Positions 11,611 to 25,528 of a stretch of 64,000 bases of DNA are shown here, piece by piece. Below the pieces are notes generated by a model. That model did no database searches. It was not told where the DNA came from and was given only the letters and a program-made list of their open reading frames with translations. The position numbers were made by a program, and so were the translations under genes. Positions within the stretch are counted from its first letter, which is position 1. The number at the start of each line of letters is the position of its first letter. Source of the DNA: Hofstenia miamia (taxonomy: Eukaryota > Xenacoelomorpha > Acoela); the NCBI GenBank assembly GCA_004352715.1, contig SCFE01000056.1:485684-549683 (forward strand). Direction: 5' to 3'.

Positions 11611-13254
11611 CACGAATCACCTGATATGCGCATGATGTGGATAATTAATTGTGCTTCGATGTCATCTCGTTTATTTCATTTTTCTTAAATTTGAAAAATT
11701 GACACAATATTAGCTAAAATCTCCGGAAATTGAAGAACAGATATAACACGTGCAAGTTCTCACAAAATGGAAGGTGGTCGACAAAGCCAAAAATTCATGA
11801 ATATTGATTGCCGGTGTATCCTTTACAGTAATATTCCACTGACAAGACGGCATGGCGTCCCTTTAATTTTAAATAAACTAAAACTTTCTCCGAATTCTAC
11901 TCTTGATCAGTTTTATCGATAGTCGCATATTTATCATTATCGTTTATCATTGCCCTTAATATAGTTCAATGAAACTCAATAATACATGAGACAGCATTTC
12001 TGCTATTCCACTTAACAAGAAAATCATAAACATAAAATAGGACAGCAAAGCAGAAATTTCTCCACCCATCGACAACATTTAATAAAAATATTGAGATTAA
12101 AATGTAAATTTCTATTATCAAAAAGAGTTTCCTACACAGCAGATAATAGCAGGTGATAGAATGCTTGACGCCGACTTGATGTAATGACTTTCTTATTTCC
12201 AAGTAAAATAATATTTTGAGCATGATATGTTGCATTCCAACATTAGCATATTACACTTGATTAGGTAGGTAAATTAGCCATAAGCGAATTAATCACTAAT
12301 GCAAACAGATAGATTGCGGCAGGAAGATAATGTCTTGACAACAACTTCCAGCACTTAATTAAATGGCAATTTATAAGTACATATATACAAAATTTATACT
12401 TATCCAGAGGGCGTTAGATACAAAATATCAAATACCGTTGCTATTGTAGATTTTCTAAATGCAAGGAATAACTTGAAGCTCATAGAAATTAAAGTCTTGC
12501 TTCTATTTATCGAAACAAAATGCATCAAATGATAAAATGCCCTTGAACGTTATTATTGTATTTTTTACTGCTATATACTACAGAGTACTCTTAATTCAAT
12601 AAAAACTTAATGTATATAGATATACAATAGTTATTAGTATTTAGTAGCAATGTATTTATATATATATATATAAAAACTGGTTGAATTATTTGTCCAATTT
12701 CTTTCATAAGTTATTCATTAAAAATTGATAAATTTACCGTTTTTGATGGGGAATATAAATTATACAAAAGGAATGACAGTTATAAATAATGAATATTGTA
12801 CGACGTGTCTCCTTAGAAAACAATTTGAATATAGTAAATGGGACAGGGCGGTTCAAAGTTATCATTAATAGGTCACATCATGCCGCAGGCAAAAAAATTG
12901 GCCCATTTTAAATCCAATTGTATACGGTATAACATTTAGAAAGTTTGAGAAATATCATGCTCTAGGATTATCAGTAGAAAATTTGAAAAGTAAGAGTGAA
13001 GAGTTCCCTGTCTAGGAAAAAATAGTGCAGATTACTCTATTAAAAATTTCTGAACAGTCTACCTGAATCTTTTCGCCTAACAGAATCCAACATTAATATT
13101 TTAAAAATTTATTTTTAGTAAAAAACACAAAATTATTTAAGAAATATGCTACCTATTTAAGATCCGTTGAATTAAAATAAACATAAAAATCAAATTATTA
13201 TAACAGAATAAAAAATTATTAATTGATGAATTAACATATAACATTTTGTTTTGC

Positions 13255-13256
<2 letters not shown>

Positions 13257-13295
<39 letters not shown>
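13257..13295. repeat. (TA)n microsatellite
   Basis: An uninterrupted AT dinucleotide run of about 39 bp. Confidence 0.95.
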
Positions 13296-13300
<5 letters not shown>

Positions 13301-14382
13301 AAACGTGGCATGCTGAAAATTATCAACTAATGAAAGAAAGTGGCCAACAAACAATGGAATTAGAGTGGGCTTTGGATTTTCTCCACTTTCAACAGAATAT
13401 ATAGACATTAGAAGACTGATGTCGTCTCAATCCTTCAACACAAGGCTTGCCATAAGCAGCAAAGCGAAATATTAGACCCATAGGTTGGGTCAATGTTTCA
13501 AAGTAATGTAGGTAATGATTGGGTTAATGAAATACATTATGCATACATATTTCAGGAGAGTTTTATGTTGCTTGTGTTAGTTTTTTAGATTTCATTTTAA
13601 ACCATTTCCGTTTTAAATGCATTTTGTATGTTTTATTTTCAAAAGAAATAATATAAGCTGGTTTTATTTTGATCACTATATTTTCACATATATTTGAATT
13701 GGGCCAAGTGCATTAAAATCAATTAAATGTGGGTAGGTCTGGGTTGTGCCAAATATAATGTCCTAATTGCAGCTCTGGTTCTATTATTTATGGACTGCAT
13801 GAGGCAGGGTTGCGTTTGAACTTTCAACATTATCTAATTTTAGAACATCACACTACAGCAAAATATTTAAAATTTTTCATTTGTAAAATATTTATACAAT
13901 TCTATCTATGTTTTCACTATAGTCTTGTTTTCCATTTTTGCTATTCTTTGATTTTTTAATAATTTTAAAAAAGTTTTTAAACCCCACAGCGCATTTCTCT
14001 TTGTTATTCATCCAGGTAAAACTCTTTTCCAAATAATGCATGCAAAAAATACACAAACAAATGAATTTAATTTAAAGTTCAATGCTCAGTGTTGTAGTTA
14101 AGGGAGTATGGCATATTCATACCAACACGAAAATTTAAAAATTTGATGTATTTACGATAAATTTGAATCATTTTGTTATGAATTTTGTTTTATTAATTGT
14201 GGGAAAGTGGAATATAAATTCTTTTCAATGATAACTTAGAAATCTGTCGAGACTCAATTTAGAGGCAATTTAGAGGATTTCAATATAGGTCATCATTTTA
14301 TTAAAATAAATTATATTTTGGCTAGTTGCCACTCATGATTTTAACTAAACCCAGAATGCATACAAAATTACAGAGATGGAAT

Positions 14383-14472
14383 TGGATCGCATCTCGGATA
14401 GGTTCGGATCAGATCGGATCGGATGCAGATCGGATCTAAATTTTGAGAAAATTTTGGATCTGTTTCGGATCC
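14383..14472. repeat. Degenerate CGGATC-rich repeat
   Basis: The hexamer CGGATC or close variants recurs about ten times in about 90 bp, with a short inverted part (GATCC...GGATC) at the right side. It is compositionally unlike the flanks. It may be the end of a decayed non-autonomous element; the boundaries are unclear. Confidence 0.6.
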
Positions 14473-17400
14473 GAAAATTTTGAAAAATTGTGTATATTGT
14501 ACATTTTATGCATTACGCACATTTTTACTTTGAATGCCACTTTAAAAATGTTAAAAATCTCAATCCCTTATAGAATTGGTGACGAATATTTCAAATTTGA
14601 AAATGCGATTCATGTTAGCCATCACAAAATGATAAAATAGTAAAGCAACCAAAAGCATTTGTTTATGTAAACTTGCAAATGGAAAGGCAGAAGAAACACA
14701 CACAAGCAAGTGGAATAACTTAGTTGCAAAAAATTAATGATGCCAATATAATTTGGGATGCTCTTCAATAAAAAATTCTGATGTAAGATGCATTATAGGC
14801 AACTTGGAATGCCAAGATCAACGTAGTTTTCAGAAAGTTCGTGATTATTATAATCACTAATTCAAATATTTGTATAGAGCCATACTTTGGCATAGCAATA
14901 ATTTGGGTATTAATTTTCTTAATGCCGCTTTAATATAATTCAAAATTTGTAATCCAATCTAGTATCCAATTTCAATGAAAAGTAAATTCAAAATTAATAT
15001 ATTTAAATCTCAAATTTGGTTTGATAAAATGAATTTTTCTATCTCGGATTTTATTAAACTCTACTAAAACTTTTTTAATGTCTTGCAATATATATATATT
15101 GGGTGTGTTCTTAAATTTGCCATTGTTTGTGCTATTCATTTTTTCATCTCCTTGGCTGTTATTTTGAAGTAAGCTTTATCTTGTTTGAAACAACTTCAAT
15201 TCTTAATTCATAGTAACATTGCAAAATAGTGAATTTTGGATTTAGACATAATAAAATTAATAGGTGATGAATAGGCTTGGCGGTTAGAGCCCGTCTGAGA
15301 TACCGTTAACTCTATTCTGTGATCGTATTGGACTTTGAAAAGCGTTTCTATTTTTCTAATTTGCCTTGCCTTCACATTTTGTGAGTATCTGAAATTAATT
15401 TTATAAGTTATATGTATATTTTCTATCAGTACCAATTTTTTAAACAATAGAACAATGAAAACAATGGAATACAATAGAAAACAGTAGAAAATAAAAAACC
15501 ATGTTTTCTATAACACATTTTTCACCTTTTATCAGTGCTGCTCCGTTCAATGAGATACTTAGAAACTTTTTCTACCTTTTTGAATGATTTGTTGTTGCAA
15601 GACACTGTGGATTTATTGAGAATACTGTTATTATTGTCTTCTAAAATATTTCCAAAAACTTCATGCCCACTTTTACAGAAACCTAACAATAGCTATTGTT
15701 TAAATCCATTGTTTTATTTTACTTGTACTCTACCTTGACCTCTCTGAGAAAACAAAATTGAATATTTCCTATAATTCAGGAAGAAAAAACTCACTTTTGA
15801 GTGTATAGAAANAGTTAAGATGTCCATTAAATTACCCCTTGTCAAATACAAACACGCAGGGGTGGACAATTTTTAATTGGAATTCCACGAATAGATTTTT
15901 TAGTTCCATAAATTAATCGATTTTGGCCTTTCACATTCAGAGTATTGCCAACTTTTGGCAATAATTAGAATGAAAATAATAGATCAAAAATCATGGTAAA
16001 TTAAATAGTTTGGTATTAATACAAATCANGTTTCCTGTTCATTTTCCGCCTACTCCACTGTCATTGGTTGGAGTTCTACTCCTTTGTATTTAGCGAGATG
16101 ACATTAGGAAAGCATATAACTTCATATCAAATTTATTACAAATACTTGATGTGTACTACCAAATTTTGGAACAGATCGCCATTCTATGATTATAATACGT
16201 ATATGTTCTGCTAATACGATACTTGTGTGAATTTGGTTTTAATTTATAATATTTTCAATATTTTACAATTGGTTATGGCGACATCGCTAGAAATACATTT
16301 ATCGTTGTCAATCACTTTTTATTATAAATGTCTTGTCATGATTTTTATAACCAGCTTAATATCCGATTCATGGAAGAATCATCAATGTTTAATAAGGCGA
16401 CAGTCGCACTAGTCCGATAATTGCTATATTCCGTCACTGATCTCTTTCAGGTCAAATTATTTATGAGACATTTACGTAAAATCAATGTTTCAAAGAATGG
16501 AATAAATTAAGGTTTTCCAAGATAAGATGGAAGGTATTACGCAATTTCGTGACTAATACAACGTGAAGAAGCAGAGAGTGCGATTACGCAATGAATCATT
16601 CGATTTTGTGAAATTATTTAGTTTAGTGAATTAGAAACTATAAAAGGGGGAAATATATTAATGGAATTTTCCATGTTGACAGCTTTATATATAATTGAGG
16701 TACCACATCAAGTGAAACATTTAAGCATCAATGATTTTTTGCCGGCACACCCTATAGGCCTATACTTTTTCAAAAAATATTAGGTGTTACAATTACCGGA
16801 TTATTTCTGATATAAAACTTGGATTAGTACAATATCGTACTTTAAGTAATTGCCAATAATACACCAATGTACTAAAACCATTGATTTTCATCGATGTACA
16901 TTTCGTATCGGAAGGCCAGGGAATTGGTTTGGTCGTTTCAAATATAATTCAATAGAGCTGGGTTGATTTTTGTTGAGCTTTTACATGAATGGTGATTTGC
17001 AGTTTGCCTCTCGCAGCTTTTAGAACTGAATTATACTGGTTAGTGAACCGTGTAAATAAACTAATGATTGTAAATTAATGAAAATTGGCCAAGAGTGAGA
17101 AGTAACCTTCTCTAGCCCCTTGGTAAATTTTTCTTCTTCATCCCAATTTAAGTGCAAAGGTAGAAAAGATCAGAGCTGTACTCCTGAATAATTAACAAGG
17201 ACCTATAAATCTGAGCAAAGTATGTTTATCTTATATTTTGACCAAATTTAACTTCTTAAAAATAAAATTCAATAGCCCACACCGTAATATAACTTTGACA
17301 AAGAAGGGAGGCTCATTCCCCTATCAAATTTAACAAGGTTGGCTGAGCCTCCTGATCACCCCTCGAGTACACCTCTGGTAAAGATTTAGGTAAAAAATTG

Positions 17401-19014
17401 TGCTCTTCAAGTTATTTATTTCATCAAAATAATATTCTAGCACTGATTATGGAAAAAGTCGTTGAAATTTTTCTAATTTACCATTTCATTGAGTGTTCTT
17501 GTTAATTAACTCTTAACTTATGGGTCATATGCCATTACAAAGAATTCAATTATTGCATAGTTTATCACAAATTTGAGGAAGAAAATATTCAGAAAATTAA
17601 ATCCAATTTCTAGTTTATGATAACCCTGCAGTAAAATGTCTTTATTAAGACAGAAGCGCACTAGCAATGCATTGCAATGTTGGAAGCCAATCATCCTCAT
17701 CCTCACCCAAGTTGACCCATCGGTGTTTTGGTTTACCGAAATCATCAATTATTTTGGCTAACTTTGTATCCCTTCAAAATTTATTAAGCATGAAATCCAC
17801 CGTCTACCTGTGGCATACGTATTAGATTACGTTTGTAAACAACTATATTTCTGTGTATGTTACAGCCTTATTTTCATTGGTAACCAATGATTAGCTACAT
17901 TTCTTCACCAATCGTCCATGAACCGAAAACTACATTGAAAAGAGTTCGCTGCTAAAAGGTTTAGTTTGTTAATGAATTTCAAGTATTTAAAATTTTTTTT
18001 ACTACTAGCTTTTACCGTTTACACGACAATTATGTTCTTGGAATATTTAAATTTCCAAAGCGGAAACTCTAAGTTAGGTGTGTAATTTCAGTATCCATAG
18101 CGAATTTATTCAATTTACGAATGTGATCAGGCATCCTACACTTTCTAGGTCATTCAAGAAACTCAGAGGTTACGAAACGTATGAATGCCTAAAAAATTTA
18201 TGGTTTCAAGTTGGGTAAAATTTAATAACCAAAGTTAAGAAAGTCAGCGATAGTTCAGAATGGATTTGCCAACATTTACAATGTGATAAAAATTATAAAT
18301 TACATTGAAAAGGCAAGATGAGGTGATCATGTGCACATGGGAAATAGATCGTAGATAGTCAGCTTTTGCGACTATGTGGTTTTGAACCCTGGCAAAATTT
18401 TGAAAGTATAGTAAGAAGGCATGTATCCAAGCGCAAAGACATCTTGTAAGAAGGAACCAAGTCAATGAATATGAAACAGGATGGCTATATGCAAGGAGAG
18501 CATAATATTAAGCTTATGTTAAGCACTCCTCGGCTAACACTAGACCCGGATGAATCATATTAAGAAAAGATTATTATTATGCAGAAAATTTACTTCCCAA
18601 ACACTGATGACAATTATGGCTATTCTAATCAAGTGAAATTGGAAAGCAGTTCAAGCTCAGTTTACTCGTAATTTGTGAGTATCTATGTTTGCAGGTAATC
18701 TGCCATTAGTTGCTCAACGAGAATATAGAAGTAGATATTTCTATTAGCCTGTTGCTATTGTTATGCAATAAAAAATTTTCTGTTGTCGATGAATGAATAA
18801 TTAATGGGGCTAAATGTTCTACATTTTGTAATCGGATTTACTATGTATTAATAATTGAGTGCGAAGCTTGCAGAATTTTTATTTAGAGATAAAGCATAAG
18901 AGAGAAGATTTGCATATGTTGCAATAAATTATTTCTATAATATATTGACATTTTCAAAGGAGTTCAAGATTTTATTGTTTTACAGTAATTTATACATACA
19001 TGAATATATGTTCC

Positions 19015-19017
<3 letters not shown>

Positions 19018-19063
<46 letters not shown>
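19018..19063. repeat. (TA)n microsatellite
   Basis: An uninterrupted TA run of about 46 bp, the longest in the window. Confidence 0.95.
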
Positions 19064-19066
<3 letters not shown>

Positions 19067-20710
19067 TTATGAAGAGTTGGATTGCAAAATGCGATATATC
19101 CTTTTTAGTATTTTTCAGAAAAAGTGATTTTGCTGTGTCTTTTAAAATGATTTCATAGCCATATATATTTATTATGACAATGCTATGTATAGTACTAGGT
19201 GAGTTTTAAGTTGACAATTAGTGATACAGCTGTATTTACGTTCGATTTGGATAAAAAGGCACAACATTAAGGGTATTTTATTTTTTAAAATGCGATATAT
19301 TATGTATTTCAATATTAAATGCTATTGATAAATTACCTGTCAGTGGGAAATTACAGCAACTATGGTTTTTGTTCAGATATTTAGATTCTATAATTTTCTT
19401 ATTGACCTCTGTCAACATCATGGACCTATTGTTATTCTACATTATTACGAATTTACGCTACTTACCAAGTATGCTCATGAATATGGCTTTGCACAAACCA
19501 ACTTTGGCGGGTATTACTTAGCATTTAATGGAAATATTGCATGATTAGTTCTCAATTGATTAGACACGCAAATCTGACTTGAAGCTTGTATTTCTATAAA
19601 ACGCAATAACTTGGAGTTTTGTTGCATCTTATTCGAAGTTCAAAGATACTGGCGTCGCGACCGCAATTGATCTAAGGTATATGATCAGTTCCACTATATT
19701 GAAGAACATTTGCTTCATGCAATAAGTCATCCTGTCGCATTTTGCGTCCGCTTTCGGCAAGTACAACAGATTCTTATCAATCCATGATAACAAGTGATGA
19801 AGCGGCCACTTCCTGAATGATTTGTGTTATGAGAATATATCTAGAGAAATATTTCACACAATGGATAACGCATAAATTTGAAGGAGATGGATATTTCGCA
19901 TTTTGCACAAAAACTGAATTTTTGAAGATGAATTCCAGAAAATTGAATTCAATTTAAACTTCAAGCTTTTGGCAGGAGATGGGAATATATAAAATCTGAT
20001 CTAAACTCAATTTTCAAAAAATGGATGCATCACGTTTTGAAATTGAACTCTTCATATATATGATAATTATTCCTCAAATATATTGTCAAAGTCTCATTCC
20101 TTTAAAAAGAGAACTGACATTTTTAAAATGCATTTTTCTATATAATAGTAATGCTGTTTGTTTGTCTGAAGCATGGATAGATTGCAATATAAATATAGGA
20201 TTGCAGTTCGTCAAGATAGATTAAATATATATAATCATGGTGGTTGCTAAATTATGTGTGAAAAACTTTACTTTTCAATAGAACTTCCTTTCAAAGAAGA
20301 TATAAATTTTTCATTTTGACCTCTTTTCAAATTGAAATGTTATTTACTACTTGTCATTGGTGTTTATAACCATCCTGATTCGAGCAGCTACAGAGTTGAT
20401 GTTAAAAGATTTTCAGAAACCCTATATTTTACATTGAGCTTTGTCGCAATTTAATTTCTAGGCCTCAAATTAAAAGTAATTAGAATTTGCAAATACATAT
20501 TTATCTACAAATGGCTGGTAGTACCTGCTAGTTTTTTAAAAATTCATTCAATCAACTTTCGTTCTGCACTTTGCTTATATAAAGGTTAGGGTTAGGGTTT
20601 TGTTTGAGTTTGTCAGAACTACATTTAAATCAAATCAAAGAGATACTTTGTCGAACGTAATTAATCAGTCGATTATCGACTGTGAATATTTATGAAAATC
20701 AATAATTACG

Positions 20711-20742
<32 letters not shown>
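20711..20742. repeat. (TA)n microsatellite
   Basis: An uninterrupted TA run of about 32 bp. Confidence 0.95.
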
Positions 20743-20745
<3 letters not shown>

Positions 20746-21780
20746 CATATATATAAAAAGTGTGTTTATCATGTAAAAAAATTTAATTATTATGAATTGC
20801 TACCGAATGTCTACATATCCCTACATGGTTATTGAAATTTGTATTCAACCCAAAACTGAAAGCAACAATTAATAAATAATTGTTGAATAAATCATTAAAT
20901 AAGAGACAATGATATAGTTAGTGCACTACCTTGACATATATGCATAATTAAACTAACTATATTATCAAACGAATAATCTAGATCTTCAAATAGTAAGGAT
21001 TTTATTAATTTTCACTACAATGTAATTAATTTGTTTTACAGAAGCGAAAACAGAGAAACAAATTATCTAAATGTGAGAGCAGAAACAAATAAATCTAAAC
21101 AAACACATATTTGCTTCTTAAACTCACTAGAGTTTATTAAAAAATTTACTTCAGGATATGGATAATTCCAATAAAAATTGTCTATATTTGAGCACTTTTA
21201 GTTCAATTACACTGCGCAAAATCAAATTCATTGATTCTAAATCGAATTTTTGCATAAATTACAAAAATCATATTCGTTTTTGTCGATTAGTCGCAGATTT
21301 TCTAAAAATTTGAATTTCATACTTTTAGAGGTGAAAATATGTAGGAGGTTGACGTTGTTGCCTTAAATGTACAATTTTATTGCTGTAATGTTTCATAGAG
21401 AAATGAGGCTTTCTAGTTTTTATAAGCCAACTAAATTTGGATTGTACGCTAGTGGGTGATGTAATTCATTTTTGTATTTTGAAGCATTGCATTATAAGCT
21501 ATGTTTACTTAATATTTTTGCTAATGCCTCGATCTTGTAAAACGCTTCTGTTATATATTTGTCGCAAATTTACACAGAAACGCAATCAACGTAATATCTC
21601 CAGCCAGTAAAAACAGTTGCATTTTCATCCTTGCAAAGTTGGTGATCAGGAGAAATCGTGGTCCCCTCACATATGTTGAGTTAATTGTCAAGCTCGATTG
21701 GCAACATGGTATAGTAAAGAAATTGCATTACCATTTGGCATACCAATGATGTGGTGTAAACCCACTAATCAAATACAAAC

Positions 21781-22125
21781 TAGAGGTGTGAATTCCTAAT
21801 ATGAACACAACACAAACACAATCGTGTTTTGAGTAGAGTTGGATGCAGTGATTTGTGTTCGTGTTGTACTTTAATTTATCGTGTCAAGATATTCATGTTT
21901 TTCAGTTTTTATTATCCAATCTAAAATACATAATAATTTTTAACTTCAATTCCAAAATGCCACATTCTGTTATGCAATACAATAATCGACGATAGGACTA
22001 TGGGGTGTTAGGATTAGGTAGGACAACAAAAATATTTATTCAAAAAATTCGTGCTCATGTTAGAGTCATGTTGGCTTTTCAAACAAATTTTGTGTTTGTG
22101 TCATGTTCATGTTTAACCTATACTA
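21781..22125. mobile_element. Possible hAT-like non-autonomous element with inverted ends
   Basis: The left end reads TAGAGGTGTGAATTCC, followed by AACACAACACAAACAC. The reverse complement of the right end reads TATAGGTTAAACATG, followed by a similar GAACATGACACAAACAC stretch. Both ends therefore carry ACA-rich subterminal repeats in inverted orientation, a layout common in TAGGGGTGTGAA-type hAT MITEs. Similarity between the ends is moderate and I see no clear target duplication. Confidence 0.4.
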
Positions 22126-22158
22126 GGTCTCGTTGTGTTGAAGACTACATTAGAATGA

Positions 22159-23565
22159 TTGCACACTTCTACTACAGACTGCTATTTCTGCATGACAGAA
22201 GAAATCTCAGAAGAGCAATCAACAAGAAAGATCTCATACCCAAATATTGCGTCTGTTGTGAGTCCTGTACCTCATAACAATTTGATTCCAGTTTCCATAC
22301 TGCCAATTGTTTTGGAAGTACTTAACTATGATAGGTCAAGTGGGTTTACATCTGCGGATGAAGAGAGTCGATGAAATATATGCTTGTGAAGTAAACTTAT
22401 CACCAAAATTTTTTACACAGGCAGATCTCAATGACTTGGCAAAAGATTTAAATCTGAAAAACGATTTGAGTGAGTTATTGGCCTCTTGCCTTTAGGAACG
22501 CAATCTACTTGAAACTGGAGTAAAGGTTTCATCATTCAGGAAATGCTCTATTGACTTTATTTGCTTTTTCAGCATGGAAGGTGAAATGTCCAATTGCAAT
22601 GACATATTGGGCCTTTTTGAAATTTGTGAGTGTCCATACAATCCTGATGAATGGCGCTTATTCATTGATGGTTCAAAATACAGCATCAAAGCAGTTTTAT
22701 TCTCATATTGGAAATATTTTGCCTTCCGTTAATTTGCCTATTTAGTTACTATATGTGAAACCTATGAAATCATAAAAACTATTCCTACAGCAATGGCTAC
22801 TGTGTGCTGACCTCAAAGTTGTAGGAATTGTAACAGGTTTGTATCAAGGCCACACAAAATCTGTTGCTTCTTGTGTGAGTGGGACAGCAAAGACTGTCAC
22901 CAACACTATATACGAAAAAAATGGTCTCAAAAAAGAACATCAGTACCAGGAGTAAAGAACATACAACATCAACTACTTGTTCCATTAGAAAAATTAGTTT
23001 TACTACCACTAAATTTAAAACTGGGGCTATTTAAGCAATTTATTAAAGCCGTTGATAAAAATGGTCATTAAATATGAATTTGCATGGCAAATTTCATAAG
23101 CTTTCCAGGGAAAAAGTTCAAGAAGGTGTCTTTATTTGACAACAAGCTCGCAAGTTAATACTGAATATTGAATTCACTAATCTTATGAATGATTGTGTGA
23201 AAAAAGCTTGGGAATCCTTTTGTAACGTTGTGAATAGTTTCCTTGGTCAGCACAGAAATCCAAACTACAGAGAAATAATCGATGAACTTTTGAGGAACTA
23301 CACGTCCATGGGCTGTAAGATATCCTTAAAAGTCCACTTTTTTTACTCACATTTAGACTTCTTCCAAAGAAATCTTTGCTATGTTTGTGATTATCATGGG
23401 GAACAATTCCACAAGTGTATTGCATGATCGAACAACACTATAAGAGCAAGTGAAAAGTGGCCATATGGCTGATTACTGCTGGGGCCTTATGAGATAATTT
23501 TCAATGTTACACAAGAAGAAGTGAAAGATTGAAAAACACTTTTAATAAAGTAAATTTTAAATATC
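22159..23565 (+). pseudogene. Pseudogene of an uncharacterised transposon-like protein family
   Basis: Plus-strand blocks of one long protein continue across at least five frame changes or stops. The first is DCYFCMTEEI and SYPNIASVVSPVPH (22180-22270). Then come PKFFTQADLNDLAKDLNL (about 22410-22455), DEWRLFIDGSKYSIKAVL (about 22650-22700), DLKVVGIVTGLYQG (about 22810-22850) and CEWDSKDCHQHYIRKKW (about 22874-22925). The last blocks are LPLNLKLGLFKQFIKAVDKNG (about 23005-23065) and FLGQHRNPNYREIIDELL through SHLDFF and HGEQFHKC (23240-23420). The order and the motifs CFICM, EWRLFIDSSKxSLKAVLLHN, CEWDSR, LHIKLGLMKNFVKAMDK and DEHGERFHQD are familiar from a multi-copy protein family in arthropods and cnidarians that I regard as transposon-derived. 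Its biochemical function is unknown to me. This copy is clearly inactivated. Confidence 0.7.
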
Positions 23566-24109
23566 TCATGTTGCAAAATACATTTAGTACATTTATTCTT
23601 TGATATTTTTATTAAAAATATGTTTAATAAAGATTTTTTTAATATTCTACATTGAAATTGGCTAAGGTTAAATTTTCTGCTTAGCTCCTAACAGAAATAA
23701 AATATGGTTTTACTCCAAAACTGTGACTAACCAACAAAAATGAATATCAGATGTGAGATCAGCGTATCAAAGTTTACTATAATTTGCTGAAACGGTTTCT
23801 GTAAATTTTTTAAAGTGAAAATTGGTTGCACAGTGTTATTAATGTTTTCACCTGCGCGATTCAACAATCAGTATAAAAAACAATACCCCCACCAAGTTCC
23901 TGATAGAGTTATCAGGAACATATACAGGAATTCTCTGTGGGGATACATTTACGCAGATTTTCCTATCCATAAAAGCTCTTAACTATATAATTAAATTTGT
24001 TGTTTTTTTCAAAATTCATAGTGCTTATTTGCTAGTATAGGGCCTGCATCGAGCATGGACAAAGGTGTTTGAAGGTCAAAGGTTCCATTGATTTATATAT
24101 ATTTCAGAC

Positions 24110-24602
24110 TTGTCAACGAGCTGAGCCGAGACCACCCGAGCCTAGCCTGAGCACTACATTGGATATACAACGAGCACATACATAGCTAATTTATTGTTCT
24201 GCTTTTCTCCTTCTTTTTGTGTTTCTTAGTCGTCATATTTTTAAATGTTAATTAAATGACTGGAAGAACTATGTAAAAAATTCTGCGATAGCCAAGATTT
24301 TTAAGGTAATCGAGTTAAGACGAACCACATTAACACTTTGAATGCCATGACACAAATAATTGTGTGCCACCGCATATTGAAATGAGGCCACGTCACACTC
24401 AAGTTTCAAAAAAAATCGTTTGTACCATAACATTTTTAATTATTTTCTATCTAAGTCATCAAAAAAAGCAAATCTGGCCCACGGAGAACCTTTAGGAATT
24501 TGGCCGTGGCAGTAAATGTGTTAAAGGGTTCGGGTTTTCGAGCTGAACATAATCACAATCAAAGCAAGACGCACCGAGCTGAAATGTTTGGCTCGTTGAC
24601 AA
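24110..24602. mobile_element. MITE-like element with TTGTCAACGAGC inverted ends
   Basis: TTGTCAACGAGC at 24110-24121 is exactly inverted at 24591-24602, and both ends continue into GAGC/CTGAGC/GCCGAG-rich subterminal sequence. A second copy of the left-end sequence, including the internal ATATACAACGAGC motif, lies in inverse orientation at about 53049-53103. This is therefore a dispersed family. A smaller TTAA-flanked element is inserted within it at 24334-24520. Confidence 0.7.
24334..24520. mobile_element. piggyBac-type MITE nested in another element
   Basis: This 187-bp segment is flanked on both sides by TTAA (24330-24333 and 24521-24524), the obligate piggyBac target. The ends are inverted: CACTTTGAATGCCATGAC on the left against CACATTTACTGCCACGGC on the right (reverse complement), 13 of 18 matching. 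An internal hairpin (ATAATTGTGTGCC) follows the left end. The TTAA flanks and the TGCCA-containing termini fit piggyBac non-autonomous elements. Confidence 0.6.
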
Positions 24603-25528
24603 ATTTAAATATTTCCTATCGCTGTATCTGCATTTTGTGAAACACTACCCTCCATGTAGATTTACAACATATCGCAGATAATTAGGGAAATCCTCTCTTA
24701 CCTTTAGATTAGATTTTGCACTTTTTTCACCTCAAGGCTAAAATCGACAAATTATCATTGATAAAATGCATTTTTTGAATTTTGGGAAATCCCTAAGCCC
24801 TCTTTAGAATGCTTAATCTTAAAAATTTTTTTCATATTGAGTTATGCAATTGTGCTTTTCATAGGCTGATAGAATTTTGAATAAAACATAAAGCATTAAT
24901 GATGTCAAATGCACAACAATAGTTTGAACATAAAACATATCTGCCAGTATAAAACCATAATGCTTCTACACGTCTGCAAACGTAGAGTAAAAAGTAAAAA
25001 TTCAAATTACAGTGCGACATTGTACAAATGTAAAAGAAATACCAGTTGGTAAATTTTTGATTATATGGTAGTGTAGGGCTAGTAGCGGGCACGGACTAAT
25101 ATAGTACGAGGACGGACGGGCATGCGGGATCTGAATGCAGGATAATTTACCATTGCTCAATGATTTTAATTCTCAACACGATTTTTTATTGCTTATTAAT
25201 TAATATGTTATTTCTATCTTTCCTTTCTATATTGCTATCTATGAATATGTAATTCGTAGACTCTCTCCATGTAGATTTACACAGAAATTATAACATAGCA
25301 TGTAAAATACTACACTAAGCCGAATAAAATTGGCTGTCTTCCTCAATATCAAAATCTTGCATTTGACTGTCAACTTCTGATATTGAATTGATAAAAATAA
25401 CGTACTTATGTACTTTATATTGTCATGTAAGAACATTCGAAGACGTCCTATATCGTTTGAATTTAATTAATGAAATTTACTCATTTTTCAAGGTCATACA
25501 AAAAGTGTGGTATCCCATTGCGATAACT
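24603..25528. other. Intergenic stretch, no gene recognised
   Basis: AT-rich sequence with a small GC-richer patch at 25078-25130 (repeated ACGGAC/GCGGG motifs, like another at 25830-25912). That patch may be a decayed repeat. No protein motif was seen. Confidence 0.35.

Larger units (their letters stand above)
11611..21780. other. 10-kb AT-rich intergenic region, no gene recognised
   Basis: Apart from the duplicated block at 11893-11980, I see only microsatellites and unrecognised short frames (90 residues or fewer). (TA)n tracts lie at about 13257-13295, 19018-19063 and 20711-20742. A GATC-rich degenerate repeat lies at about 14383-14472. Single unresolved Ns at 15812 and 16029 mark possible small joins. 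No tRNA-like B box or conserved protein block was found. Confidence 0.4.

Noticed and set aside
20584-20600. Telomere-like GGTTAGGGTTAGGG
   Set aside because: Only two to three units; too short to call an interstitial telomere or chromosome end.
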